Under the pieces are notes generated by a model. The model had not been told where the DNA came from. It searched no databases and saw nothing but the letters and a program-made list of their open reading frames with translations. A DNA stretch of 51,912 nt from CAZQGO01 sp964593065 (GTDB taxonomy: Bacteria > Oederibacteriota > JAAXVQ01). Below, piece by piece: positions 23,561 to 31,421 of this stretch (position 1 is the first letter of the stretch; each line of letters begins with the position of its first letter). The stretch lies in NCBI GenBank assembly GCA_964593065.1, contig CAZQGO010000022.1, forward strand, positions 1 to 51,912, written 5' to 3'. The translations under genes were made by a program, and so were the position numbers.

Positions 23561-25933
23561 TTACTGGATGATCGCGACTTTTTTAAATTCGCTCTTGGTC
23601 ACGGCCCCGTTGCGGGTCAGGCTGACGCGATAGAGATAAATCCCCGGCGCGATCTCCCCTGCATCCCAAACCAGACGGCGGTTCTGGGGACTGGATTCCT
23701 GCAGGTGCGCGATGCGGTTGCCCGATATATTGTAGATATCAACGCTGACCGCTTCGACGCCGTCCTCCTGCCAGGTGAAATACACGCGTCCCTTGGCCGG
23801 ATTGGGATAGGCGAGGACCTCCTGATTCTCCGGCAGGGTGGCCGGGCCGGAGGTGGAGGTGGAGGTCGCGGTGGGCGGAACCACCAGGGTTCCGAAGGCC
23901 GTGGCCGTGGGCGTTTGGGTCGGCATCGGCGTCACCAGGGGTGTCGAGGTTATGGTCGCCGGCGGCGTTACGCTGGGGGTGGCGGTGGGAGAAGCCGTGG
24001 CCGCGACCGTGGAGGATATCGTGGGCGTCATGGTCGGTGTAACCGTCGGCGTGCTGGTCCCGGTGGAGGTGGAGCTCACCACCGGACTGGCCGTCGCGGA
24101 GGCGCTGAGGGTCGGCGTGGCCGAAGCAGAGGCGACCGGCGTTGCGGTGGCGGTAGCCGGGGGCGTGCCGGTGGAAGTGACCGTGACCACCGGGCTGACG
24201 GTCACGGAGGCGGTCTGCGTGCGCGTGGCCGAAGGCGAGGCGGACGGCGTAACGGTCGGGCTGATGGTCCGGGTGGGGCTGGCGGTCGCCGTGGTGGTTG
24301 AAGTCGGGCTCACGGTCGCGGACACGACGGGCGTCGCGGTCGGCGTGGCGGTCCGGGTGGGGCTGGCGGTCGAGGTCGGCGTCCAGGTGGGGGTGGCGGT
24401 TACGACCGGCGTGACCGTCGGGGAGCCGAAAAGCGCGAATCCCATGTCGTCGATGTAATAGGTCCCGGAATTGAAAATATAGACCTGCGCGTAGGAAATC
24501 CGGCTGAGGTCCACGAGGGTGAAGTTGCTGAGGTGCCAGGCCAGTCTCACCCACACGTTTTGCACGGTGGCGTTTTGGGACCAGGCGGTTTCCTCGACGC
24601 CGTCCTGGTCGCGCAGGCGGAGTTCCACGGGGTTCACGCCCTGGGTGTCCAGCACATAGGCGAACAACTCGTCGGTCCCGGACAGATCAACGGGCGCCGG
24701 CGTTTGCGGGAACACGCGCACCGTGCCCCCGCCGGGATCCACCTGGATTTGCAGGGAACGGCCGCCGCTGTACGCCGTGATGGTGTTGAAGCTGGGGTTG
24801 GACTGAAAGACGTCCTGGAAATAATTCCCCACCGTGCCGTTGGCCACCTCAAAATCCTGGTACCACCCCGAGCCGGGCGGAAAGGGCGTGGCGGTGGCGG
24901 TAACGGTCGGCGTGCTGCTGGCCGTCGCGGTAAGGGTCGGCGTGCTACTGGGAGTGACGGCGGGGGTGAAGGTGGTACTGACGAGGGGCGTGGCGGTGCG
25001 GGAAAAGGCGGTGGTCGGCGTGGTCGATGCCGTGGGCGAGGCGGTGGCGCTGACCACTGCTGTGGCCGTAGGCGTCGGTGTTACCGTGACCGAAGGCGTG
25101 GGCGAAACCGCCGGGGTCTGCGTGCGCGAGAAAACGGGGCTGGCCGTGATGCTGGCCGTCGGCGAGGCGGTGGCGGACAGAACCGGAGTCGCCGTGCGGG
25201 AATAGGCCGGGGTGTCCGTGACCGTGGGTGTGGGGGTAAGGGTGACCGTGGCCGTGGGTGTGATGGTGGCCGTTGGCGTGATGGTTCCCGTGGGCTGCGG
25301 AGTCAAGGTGATCGTGGCGGTAGGTGTCACCGTGGCCGTGGACGATGGGGTGGAAGTGGGCGAGGCCGTCCGCGTTGACGTGGCCGTGGGCGTGACCGTC
25401 GGGGTCCAGGTCGAGCGGTAGCCCATCTCGTCGAAATAATAGTTCCCCGCGTCAAATTCATAGAGCTGGATGCTGACGATGCGGCTTAAATCCACGCCCG
25501 AAAAAGCAGTCAAATCCCAGGTCATCTCGATCCAGGTGTTCTGCACGGCCCAGTTTTGGGCCCAGGCGGCCGCCGAGGCGCCGTCCGCGTCCACCAGGCG
25601 CAGTTCCGCGCGGTTGTTGCCGGTGGTGTCGTACACAAATGCATAGAATTGGTTCATCCCCGTCATGGCGATCGGCGTGTTCGAAGAGGCATAAACCTGC
25701 ACGATGCCACCGCCCAGGGCCGGGGTGATGCGCAGGGATCGGGTGCCGCTGTAGACCACGGTGGTTTCGAAGCCGGGGTTCGACTGGTAGTAATTGGTGA
25801 AATAGGGGCCGACCGTGCCGTTGCCCGGTTCGAAGTCCTGGTAGGATGCGCCGTACGCCGCTCCGGCCAGGGCCACCGCCAGTCCGAAGACCGCGCTCAA
25901 CCGCAACATGCTTTTCCAGATTATGGATTTCAT
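23561..25933 (-). CDS. Large secreted protein: two carbohydrate-binding-like domains, Thr/Pro linkers and sorting-type domain
   Basis: This 790-residue protein has a clear modular layout: signal peptide (1-29), beta-sandwich domain A (about 30-169), Thr/Pro/Ser linker (about 170-357), domain B (about 358-501), second linker (about 503-695) and a FlgD-like/type A sorting domain (about 698-790, from AYPNPAKG to FKKVAIIQ). Domains A and B are repeats of each other: both begin YQDFE, contain YSG-x-RSL and end in a YYFDEMGY or YYIDDMGF strand, as in carbohydrate-binding modules. The linkers are likely O-glycosylated or extended spacers. It probably binds extracellular polysaccharide; no catalytic domain is present. 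The start at 25933 gives the best signal peptide. Confidence 0.75.
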   Translation of the reverse strand: MKSIIWKSMLRLSAVFGLAVALAGAAYGASYQDFEPGNGTVGPYFTNYYQSNPGFETTVVYSGTRSLRITPALGGGIVQVYASSNTPIAMTGMNQFYAFVYDTTGNNRAELRLVDADGASAAAWAQNWAVQNTWIEMTWDLTAFSGVDLSRIVSIQLYEFDAGNYYFDEMGYRSTWTPTVTPTATSTRTASPTSTPSSTATVTPTATITLTPQPTGTITPTATITPTATVTLTPTPTVTDTPAYSRTATPVLSATASPTASITASPVFSRTQTPAVSPTPSVTVTPTPTATAVVSATASPTASTTPTTAFSRTATPLVSTTFTPAVTPSSTPTLTATASSTPTVTATATPFPPGSGWYQDFEVANGTVGNYFQDVFQSNPSFNTITAYSGGRSLQIQVDPGGGTVRVFPQTPAPVDLSGTDELFAYVLDTQGVNPVELRLRDQDGVEETAWSQNATVQNVWVRLAWHLSNFTLVDLSRISYAQVYIFNSGTYYIDDMGFALFGSPTVTPVVTATPTWTPTSTASPTRTATPTATPVVSATVSPTSTTTATASPTRTISPTVTPSASPSATRTQTASVTVSPVVTVTSTGTPPATATATPVASASATPTLSASATASPVVSSTSTGTSTPTVTPTMTPTISSTVAATASPTATPSVTPPATITSTPLVTPMPTQTPTATAFGTLVVPPTATSTSTSGPATLPENQEVLAYPNPAKGRVYFTWQEDGVEAVSVDIYNISGNRIAHLQESSPQNRRLVWDAGEIAPGIYLYRVSLTRNGAVTKSEFKKVAIIQ
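23850..24420. repeat. Low-complexity coding repeat (second Thr/Pro linker)
   Basis: Short degenerate GTSGCGGTSGGCGTG-like units encode the second Thr/Pro/Ser/Ala linker on the minus strand. They create a long false valine/glycine frame on the plus strand. Confidence 0.7.
24880..25410. repeat. Low-complexity coding repeat (first Thr/Pro linker)
   Basis: This is the same kind of degenerate unit, encoding the first Thr/Pro linker. The two tracts are similar enough to allow slippage or recombination. Confidence 0.7.
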
Positions 25934-26053
25934 TGAACGTCCCCCCGCCGGTCTTTTTTCGCTACATCCAAACACAGCAAATGAATTCGAACGAAGCATC
26001 GTCTATCCCAACTTGGCATGAGGAGGAAATATCGTGGGTGGGAATGAAGTTAG

Positions 26054-26082
26054 AATATATCCCGAAAGACGAAAGGATGCAA
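26054..26082 (-). promoter_or_regulatory. Putative sigma70 promoter of the Thr/Pro-linker protein gene
   Basis: The minus strand reads TTGCAT (26077-26082), 17 bp and TATATT (26054-26059), about 120 bp before the start at 25933. It lacks the TCCC and GGCC blocks of the conserved promoter family. Confidence 0.5.
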
Positions 26083-26171
26083 TCTTTTTCTTGACTTTTT
26101 ACCGCCCCATGCCTGTGAGGCCGCCGGACCGGCGGCTACGGAAGCCGGGTCCCGGTCCTGGGCCGGATTCA

Positions 26172-27254
26172 TCAAGGTCTTTTCGGCCCCAGGAGTCCGG
26201 CCGCCCAGTTCCGCTCGGTCCAGAGCGCGCAGCCGCCCCGTTTTTCGCTCAAGCGCGCATGCTGCTCGCGGAGCCTGCCCAGGAAGTCGGACCGCAACGC
26301 CGCGGCCAGAGGGGTGTCGCCCAGATTGACGTCGGAGAAAGGCGCAAAGGGACAAGGCTCCAAGCCCCCGTCGGCGGCGAGATGGAGGAAGCCGCGCCCG
26401 GCGGACAGGCAGCCGCCGAAGGCCGTTTCGTCGCCCGGCAGGGCCACGAACTGCGCCGCCCGTTCCGCGTTGCCCCGGTCCACGCAGGCATACAGGGCGC
26501 GCCGCTGCGCGGAGGTGAGGACCCAGTCCTCGGTATCCGCCCGGATCGGAACGTATTCGACGTAAAAAAACAGGCGGCAGCCGGCGGCGGTCAGGTCGTC
26601 CAAAAAATCGCGCCGCGTGATGGCGGAAAAATTTCCCCGCGTGGCCGTCAGGGACACGCCCCAGAAAAGTCCCAGCGCCTGCAGGCGGGCCATGACCTGC
26701 CGCAGGCGGCCGTACACGCCTTCGCCGCGGCGGGCGTCCGTCTCCGGCGCGCCTCCTTCCAAACTGAGCACGGGGATGACGTGCCGCTGGTTCCGCAAGC
26801 GGGTCAGCTTTTCCCCCTGGAGGGCGAGACCGTTGGTGAACAGGACGAAGGTGGTTCCGGGAAAGCGGGCGGTGAGGTCGAGCAGGTCCGGGCGCAGGAG
26901 CGGTTCCCCGCCGGCCAGAATCACCACGGCGATGCCCAGGTCCGCGGCCTGCCTCCAGATTCGCCGGTAAGCCTCCGCGCCCAGGGCGGGCCGGGAGGGG
27001 CGGTGAAATTCCCGGGCGTAGCAGCCCGCGCAGGCCAGATTGCACTGCTCGCCGATGCTGGCGATCAGGACGGCGGGCACCAAGACGCCCTGCCGTTGCC
27101 ACCGGCGGCGGCGCCGGGCGGCCGCGGCCTGCCGCCACCAGGTCCGGGCGAAGTGCCAGGCCCAGGCCGGCCGACGCCACGTCAGCCGGACGGCCTTGCC
27201 GAAGATCCGCCGAATCTGCCGGCTGAAGATTTCCTCGGCGGTCACGTCCTGCAT
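26172..27254 (-). CDS. Radical SAM protein (MoaA/SPASM-like)
   Basis: This 360-residue protein has a basic, Trp/Arg-rich N-terminal helix (residues about 18-55), then the radical SAM core with the canonical C71-x3-C75-x2-C78 motif in CNLACAGCYA. VILAGGEPLLRPDLL (the GGEP SAM-binding motif) and FVLFTNGLAL follow. Cys residues in FGGCLSAGRGFLHLAADGG and EPCPFAPFSD form a SPASM/twitch-like second metal site that is probably incomplete. Such proteins modify peptides, cofactors or membrane-associated substrates. The start at 27254 was preferred to 27266 because GGAAGGGAAC lies just before it. No peptide substrate gene was recognised nearby. Confidence 0.8.
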   Translation of the reverse strand: MQDVTAEEIFSRQIRRIFGKAVRLTWRRPAWAWHFARTWWRQAAAARRRRRWQRQGVLVPAVLIASIGEQCNLACAGCYAREFHRPSRPALGAEAYRRIWRQAADLGIAVVILAGGEPLLRPDLLDLTARFPGTTFVLFTNGLALQGEKLTRLRNQRHVIPVLSLEGGAPETDARRGEGVYGRLRQVMARLQALGLFWGVSLTATRGNFSAITRRDFLDDLTAAGCRLFFYVEYVPIRADTEDWVLTSAQRRALYACVDRGNAERAAQFVALPGDETAFGGCLSAGRGFLHLAADGGLEPCPFAPFSDVNLGDTPLAAALRSDFLGRLREQHARLSEKRGGCALWTERNWAAGLLGPKRP

Positions 27255-27335
27255 GTTCCCTTCCATTGGTTTAAGGGAGGCGATTGCGAATCGGCCCCAG
27301 GGACCCCTTGCCGCATCCTTCCCCGGATCTGTTCC

Positions 27336-28016
27336 CTATTGAATCGTCAGGAGGACGGCTTTGGAGTCCGCCGCCCCCAGCCACAAGTTGTCCAGCGAGG
27401 TTTCGGCCGGGTTTTCCGACAGGACATGCCAATGACGGTCGGCCTCGCTTTTCTCGTAATGAAAAACCAGCGAATACCGGCCGGGTTTCCCCAGGGGAAA
27501 GATCCGGCCACAGCCTATAAAACGGTCGGGATAATCCGGCGGAAGTCCGCGTTCGGCCTTGAGACCCTGCCGGGACCCGCCAGCGCCTCCCCCGGCGGTT
27601 CCGCCGCTAAAAACCAGGCGATACTGTTGGTCCAGGCGGGCGGTCATTCGCAGCGCTCTTTTTTCCCCCGGTTTGAGCAGCAACGTCCGGCCGAGATACT
27701 GATTGGCCTTGGGGGAAAAAGTCGCGAAGCCTCCCTCGAACGGCACAACCCGTCCCTGGGCGTCCGTGAGGATGAATTCCGAACCGGTAAAACAACGGTC
27801 TTCAAAAACGCGGAATTCACTTCGGCCCAGGTTGCGAAAAGTCACGCTGAACATCATTTCCTGGCCGGGGACGAGAACCTGGCGGTCCGTCGTCAACCGG
27901 ATTTGCAGGGCGTTCATTGCCCGCGGTTCCGGAGCAGCCGCCCCCGCTCCGGAGGAAGGGCCCATTCCGAAAGCGACACCCGCGAAGATCATCAGAACGC
28001 GCAGGAAAATCGGCAA
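27336..28016 (-). CDS. Exported Ig-like protein, function unknown
   Basis: This encodes 226 residues if a TTG at 28016 is the start, which has GGGAGGAG ahead of it and restores a full signal peptide (PIFLRVLMIFAGVAFG, cleavage near GAGAA). An ATG at 27992 is the alternative. The mature part begins with Ig-like strands (LQIRLTTDRQVLVPGQEMMFSVTFRN) of the kind found in BsuPI-like or other beta-sandwich domains, and ends with GRYSLVFHYE. No catalytic residues were seen. Confidence 0.55.
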   Translation of the reverse strand: MPIFLRVLMIFAGVAFGMGPSSGAGAAAPEPRAMNALQIRLTTDRQVLVPGQEMMFSVTFRNLGRSEFRVFEDRCFTGSEFILTDAQGRVVPFEGGFATFSPKANQYLGRTLLLKPGEKRALRMTARLDQQYRLVFSGGTAGGGAGGSRQGLKAERGLPPDYPDRFIGCGRIFPLGKPGRYSLVFHYEKSEADRHWHVLSENPAETSLDNLWLGAADSKAVLLTIQ

Positions 28017-28127
28017 GGGACTCTCCTCCCGAAAGGGGGGGGCCCGACCGCACGAGCGGTCATTCCCACGGATCCGTCCCGGCGGCTGCAGCGGGCGCGT
28101 CCGCGGGCTTCGGTCCTGGAAGTGGCA

Positions 28128-28156
28128 AGCATAGCAGATATTTTCCACTTTGGCAA
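28128..28156 (-). promoter_or_regulatory. Putative promoter of the Ig-like gene
   Basis: The minus strand reads TTGCCA (28151-28156), 17 bp and TATGCT (28128-28133). It is the best promoter in the 332-bp divergent spacer 28017-28348; nothing else was seen there apart from the Shine-Dalgarno of each flanking gene. Confidence 0.4.
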
Positions 28157-28348
28157 TATCGCGCTGGCCGGCAGCGGAGGGCCCGTTTGCGCCGCCCGGA
28201 AGGAACGGGTGGAAACAAGTCAAGGCAAAGGGGAGCCGGACTCTGAGCATGGACGGCGAGGCATGGCAAAGTGCTGAATGCAATACACGGCGGAACTCCG
28301 GGAGAGTCGAATCCCCTCCGCCGAACTTCACCGAGTGAGGTGGTCAAC

Positions 28349-29887
28349 ATGTCGCGGAAAACCTACAAACCCTGGATCCATTCGCTGCTCCTGATCCCCT
28401 TGATTCCCCTGTTCCTCCTGAGCCCGCCGGTCGCGGCCGCGGCGGCTGCGCCGGATGACGCGACCATTACTTTTTGGGCAGGCAACGCACTCTTCGACGA
28501 TCCGCGCATCAATTCGGCAAATATGGATGTCAGCACCCGCCAGGGCATCGTCACGCTCTCGGGCACAGTGCGGAACCTGGCCGCGAAAAAATTCGCCCGC
28601 CTGGAAGTCGAAAAAATCCGGGGCGTGCGCGGTGTCATCGATCAGCTGATCGTCGAGCCCGTCGCCCGCCGGGATGGAGACATTCAAAAAGACGTAGCGG
28701 CCCGGCTGCGGGGCAATGCCCTGTTGCACGACCGCCACCTCGACGTCACGGTCCGGAAGGGAGAGGTGTCCTTGGACGGCACGGTGGATTCCTGGAACGA
28801 GCGCCAGGTCGCGGGGCAGCTGGCGAGCGCCGTGCTTGGCGTCCGGCGCGTGCAGAACAATTTGGGCTCGGCGTACCACCCCAAGCGCCCGGACGCGGAG
28901 ATCCAAAAAGATGTTTCGGCCGCCCTGGGCCGGGATGTGTATCTGGCCGGGCTGCCCATCGCGGTTTCGGTGACGGCCGGCGTGGCCACCTTGAGCGGCG
29001 AGGTCGGCAACGCGTATGAAAAGGAGCGCGCCGGGGACGATGCCTGGGTATGGAACGTGGACGATGTCGTCAACCGGCTGGCGGTCGTCGCCTACGAAGC
29101 CCAGGGCGTGCGCAAAAAGATTCCTTTGCCTCCCGACTCGGCCCTGCAACGGGAGATCGGCGAAGAGCTGAAGCAGGATGCACGCCTCCGGACTCCGGCG
29201 GACATCCGGGTGGAGTCAACCCTCGGGCACGTCATCCTGCGCGGGCGGGTGCCCACCTACTATCAAAAATGGGTGGCCGGCCAGGACGCGCGGGACGTGG
29301 TGGGCGTGGCCTGGGTGAGCAACCTGCTGCTGGTGAACCAGGCCTGGCGGGACGATGCGGCCGTGCAGGCGGACGTGCGCAACGTCTTGGCCAGCGATTA
29401 TCTTCTGTCGGGCCAGGACGTGCGGGCCGGCGTGCACGAGGGCGTCGTGACCCTGACCGGCAGCGTCAATACGCTGTTTGAGAAATCCCGCGCTTCGGAA
29501 CTGGCCGCCACCGTGCTCGGGGCCGGGGACGTCATCAACGCCCTGCGGGTGAACCGGCAGCAGAAATATTCCGGCGCGGCCCTGAAGAAGCGCATCCAGG
29601 CCCGTTTGGCCGCGAATTGGACCACCCACGGCATCGCCCGGGACATCCGGGTCGACGTGGCCGGCGGCCGGGCCACCCTGACCGGTGTGGTCAACACCTT
29701 TGCCCAACGCAACGAGGCGAGCCGCCTGGCCTTTTTAACCGACGGCATTTGGGCGGTGCGGAACCACTTGACGGTCTTAAACGCGAATTATCCCTGGAAG
29801 GAATGGTACGTAGTCAGCCCGGACACGGATGACAACGACAGCTGGGAACACGACAACGACGATTACTACTTTTACGTTTTTCCCTGA
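28349..29887 (+). CDS. Exported protein with six BON domains
   Basis: This 512-residue protein has a signal peptide (cleavage near VAAAA) and six consecutive BON domains at roughly residues 38-102, 110-172, 185-250, 265-335, 340-410 and 415-480. Each shows the family pattern: an amphipathic helix (such as IQKDVAARLRGNALL), a V-x-V strand, a G-x-V-x-L-x-G-x-V hairpin and a second helix ending in V-x-N-x-L. Family members such as OsmY have two such domains and act in the periplasm at membrane surfaces. Six copies make this an unusually long array. The C-terminal tail is very acidic and aromatic (DTDDNDSWEHDNDDYYFYVF). GAGGTGG precedes the ATG. Confidence 0.87.
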   Translation: MSRKTYKPWIHSLLLIPLIPLFLLSPPVAAAAAAPDDATITFWAGNALFDDPRINSANMDVSTRQGIVTLSGTVRNLAAKKFARLEVEKIRGVRGVIDQLIVEPVARRDGDIQKDVAARLRGNALLHDRHLDVTVRKGEVSLDGTVDSWNERQVAGQLASAVLGVRRVQNNLGSAYHPKRPDAEIQKDVSAALGRDVYLAGLPIAVSVTAGVATLSGEVGNAYEKERAGDDAWVWNVDDVVNRLAVVAYEAQGVRKKIPLPPDSALQREIGEELKQDARLRTPADIRVESTLGHVILRGRVPTYYQKWVAGQDARDVVGVAWVSNLLLVNQAWRDDAAVQADVRNVLASDYLLSGQDVRAGVHEGVVTLTGSVNTLFEKSRASELAATVLGAGDVINALRVNRQQKYSGAALKKRIQARLAANWTTHGIARDIRVDVAGGRATLTGVVNTFAQRNEASRLAFLTDGIWAVRNHLTVLNANYPWKEWYVVSPDTDDNDSWEHDNDDYYFYVFP

Positions 29888-29914
29888 TTCGGCCCGCGCG
29901 CACCGTGGGGCGCC

Positions 29915-29949
29915 GGTCGCGGCGCGGCCTCCCCGGCCGGGCCGCGACC
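29915..29949 (+). terminator. GC-rich hairpin after the BON gene
   Basis: GGTCGCGGC (29915-29923) pairs with GCCGCGACC (29941-29949), 28 bp beyond the stop. No U-tract follows, so its strength as a terminator is uncertain. Confidence 0.4.
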
Positions 29950-29986
29950 AGCGCCGGGATTAAACGCGCGCGAAAAAAGATACTTC

Positions 29987-30015
29987 TAGACTTCCCCGGG
30001 CGCTTTCAGTAGAAT
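29987..30015 (+). promoter_or_regulatory. Putative promoter of the TolC-RND operon
   Basis: TAGACT (29987-29992), 17 bp and TAGAAT (30010-30015) lie 114 bp before the TolC-like gene. The hexamers match the consensus at four and five positions. Confidence 0.4.
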
Positions 30016-30128
30016 TCTGCCGGTTTGCATCCCATCCGGGACGCGCGCGGGCGTCGCCATTCATCCCTGCCGGAACGAGTCTGGACCCATACTCTCCAAT
30101 CGGATTGGCAAGCCGGAGGTTGCGAAGA

Positions 30129-31421
30129 ATGCGGAAATACCCGGTACTCTTCCTGTTGCTGGCCGCGCTCGCCGGGGCCGTGCCCGCACGGGCGGCGGAA
30201 AAGGCGCTGACGCTGGAGGAGTGCTTCCAGGCGGCGCTGCAGCGCAGCGAAACTCTGGCCAACCAGAAGGAACTGATCGTCCAGGCCGAAGAGCATTACC
30301 GGCAGGCCTGGGGCGGCCTGCTGCCCAATTTGAGCGGCACCGCCTCCTACGGAGTTCAGGATAATTCCGGCCTGAAGGGGGTGGCGAGTTCCTTTTTCCC
30401 CGCCGAGCAACGGTTGCTGAAAGTGACGGCCACGCAGCCCCTGTTCCGGGGATTCCGCGAATACGCGGCCCTGCGCCAGTCCGGCGACCTCATTGTCCTG
30501 CAAAAAGAAGCCTATCAGTGGGCCCGTATCCAACTCTACCAGGATGTAGCCCAGGGTTTCTACGGCGTTCTGGCCTGGGAGACCGACCTCAAGCTGCTGG
30601 ATGACCAGATCCGGTTGTACGACCAGCGCATTCGGGACCTGCAGGCCCGGGTTCGTATCGGACGTTCGCGAACCTCGGAAGTGCTGACCGTCCAGGCGGC
30701 CCAGGCCTCTCTGCGCGCCCAACGGCAGCAGGTTCAGGGTCAACGGGACGTTTCCCGCGAGGTGTTGGCTTTCCTCACGGGGCTGGACGCGGAGCTCGTC
30801 TTGGCGGACGCGGAATCCCTTCCGGCGGCTCCCGCTCCGGAAGAGACGTATCTCACAAAGCTGGAGGAGCGCCCGGACGTCCGGGCCGCGCGCAAGCAGG
30901 TTGAGGCGGCCAAGGAGAACATCGGCCTCGCCAGCGGAGCGCACTGGCCGAGCGTGGACGCCAGCGGCAACTATTATTTCGAGCGCACCGGCTCCGAGCA
31001 GCCGGTCAAATGGGACGCCGGGATCGCGTTGACGCTGTCCATTTTCGCCGGGGGCACGGTCCTGTCCAAAACGCGTGAAGCCGAATCCCAGGCGCGCCAG
31101 AGCGAAAACGCCCTCGGCCTCCTCCTGCGCCAGGACGCCCAGGATCTGCGAACGTTCTACGCCAACCTGAACTCGGACCTGGCCCAAACCGCCGCCAACG
31201 CGGAGGCGGCGGATTTGACCGAGCAAAACTACCGCGCGGTTTTGAAGGATTACGACCTGGGGCTGGTCACCAATCTCGACGTGCTGGTGGCCATGACCTC
31301 GAGCCTGGACGCCCAGCGCTCCCTGGAACGGTCCCGCTTCACCTCCAAGCTGGACGCCCTGCGCCTGGAAGCCGCGGCCATGCTGCGCCCCCAAGCCTTG
31401 GGCGGCGAGGCCACGCCATGA
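30129..31421 (+). CDS. TolC-family outer-membrane efflux protein
   Basis: This 430-residue protein has a signal peptide (cleavage near ARA) and the two-repeat OEP layout: LTLEECFQAALQRSETLANQKE at the start of the first helical repeat and RPDVRAARKQVEAAKENIGLA at the start of the second. It forms the trimeric outer-membrane and periplasmic tunnel of efflux systems. GGAGG precedes the ATG at 30129. It overlaps the RND pump gene by 4 bp (ATGA), so the two are made together. No adaptor gene lies between or beside them. Confidence 0.9.
   Translation: MRKYPVLFLLLAALAGAVPARAAEKALTLEECFQAALQRSETLANQKELIVQAEEHYRQAWGGLLPNLSGTASYGVQDNSGLKGVASSFFPAEQRLLKVTATQPLFRGFREYAALRQSGDLIVLQKEAYQWARIQLYQDVAQGFYGVLAWETDLKLLDDQIRLYDQRIRDLQARVRIGRSRTSEVLTVQAAQASLRAQRQQVQGQRDVSREVLAFLTGLDAELVLADAESLPAAPAPEETYLTKLEERPDVRAARKQVEAAKENIGLASGAHWPSVDASGNYYFERTGSEQPVKWDAGIALTLSIFAGGTVLSKTREAESQARQSENALGLLLRQDAQDLRTFYANLNSDLAQTAANAEAADLTEQNYRAVLKDYDLGLVTNLDVLVAMTSSLDAQRSLERSRFTSKLDALRLEAAAMLRPQALGGEATP

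Noticed and set aside
23850..25410. CRISPR-like or VNTR array
   Set aside because: The repeats are short, degenerate and in frame with Thr/Pro codons; no regular repeat-spacer pattern exists.
23838..25421. Long valine/glycine open frames on the plus strand
   Set aside because: They are antisense to the Thr/Pro linkers of the secreted protein and reflect its degenerate repeats.
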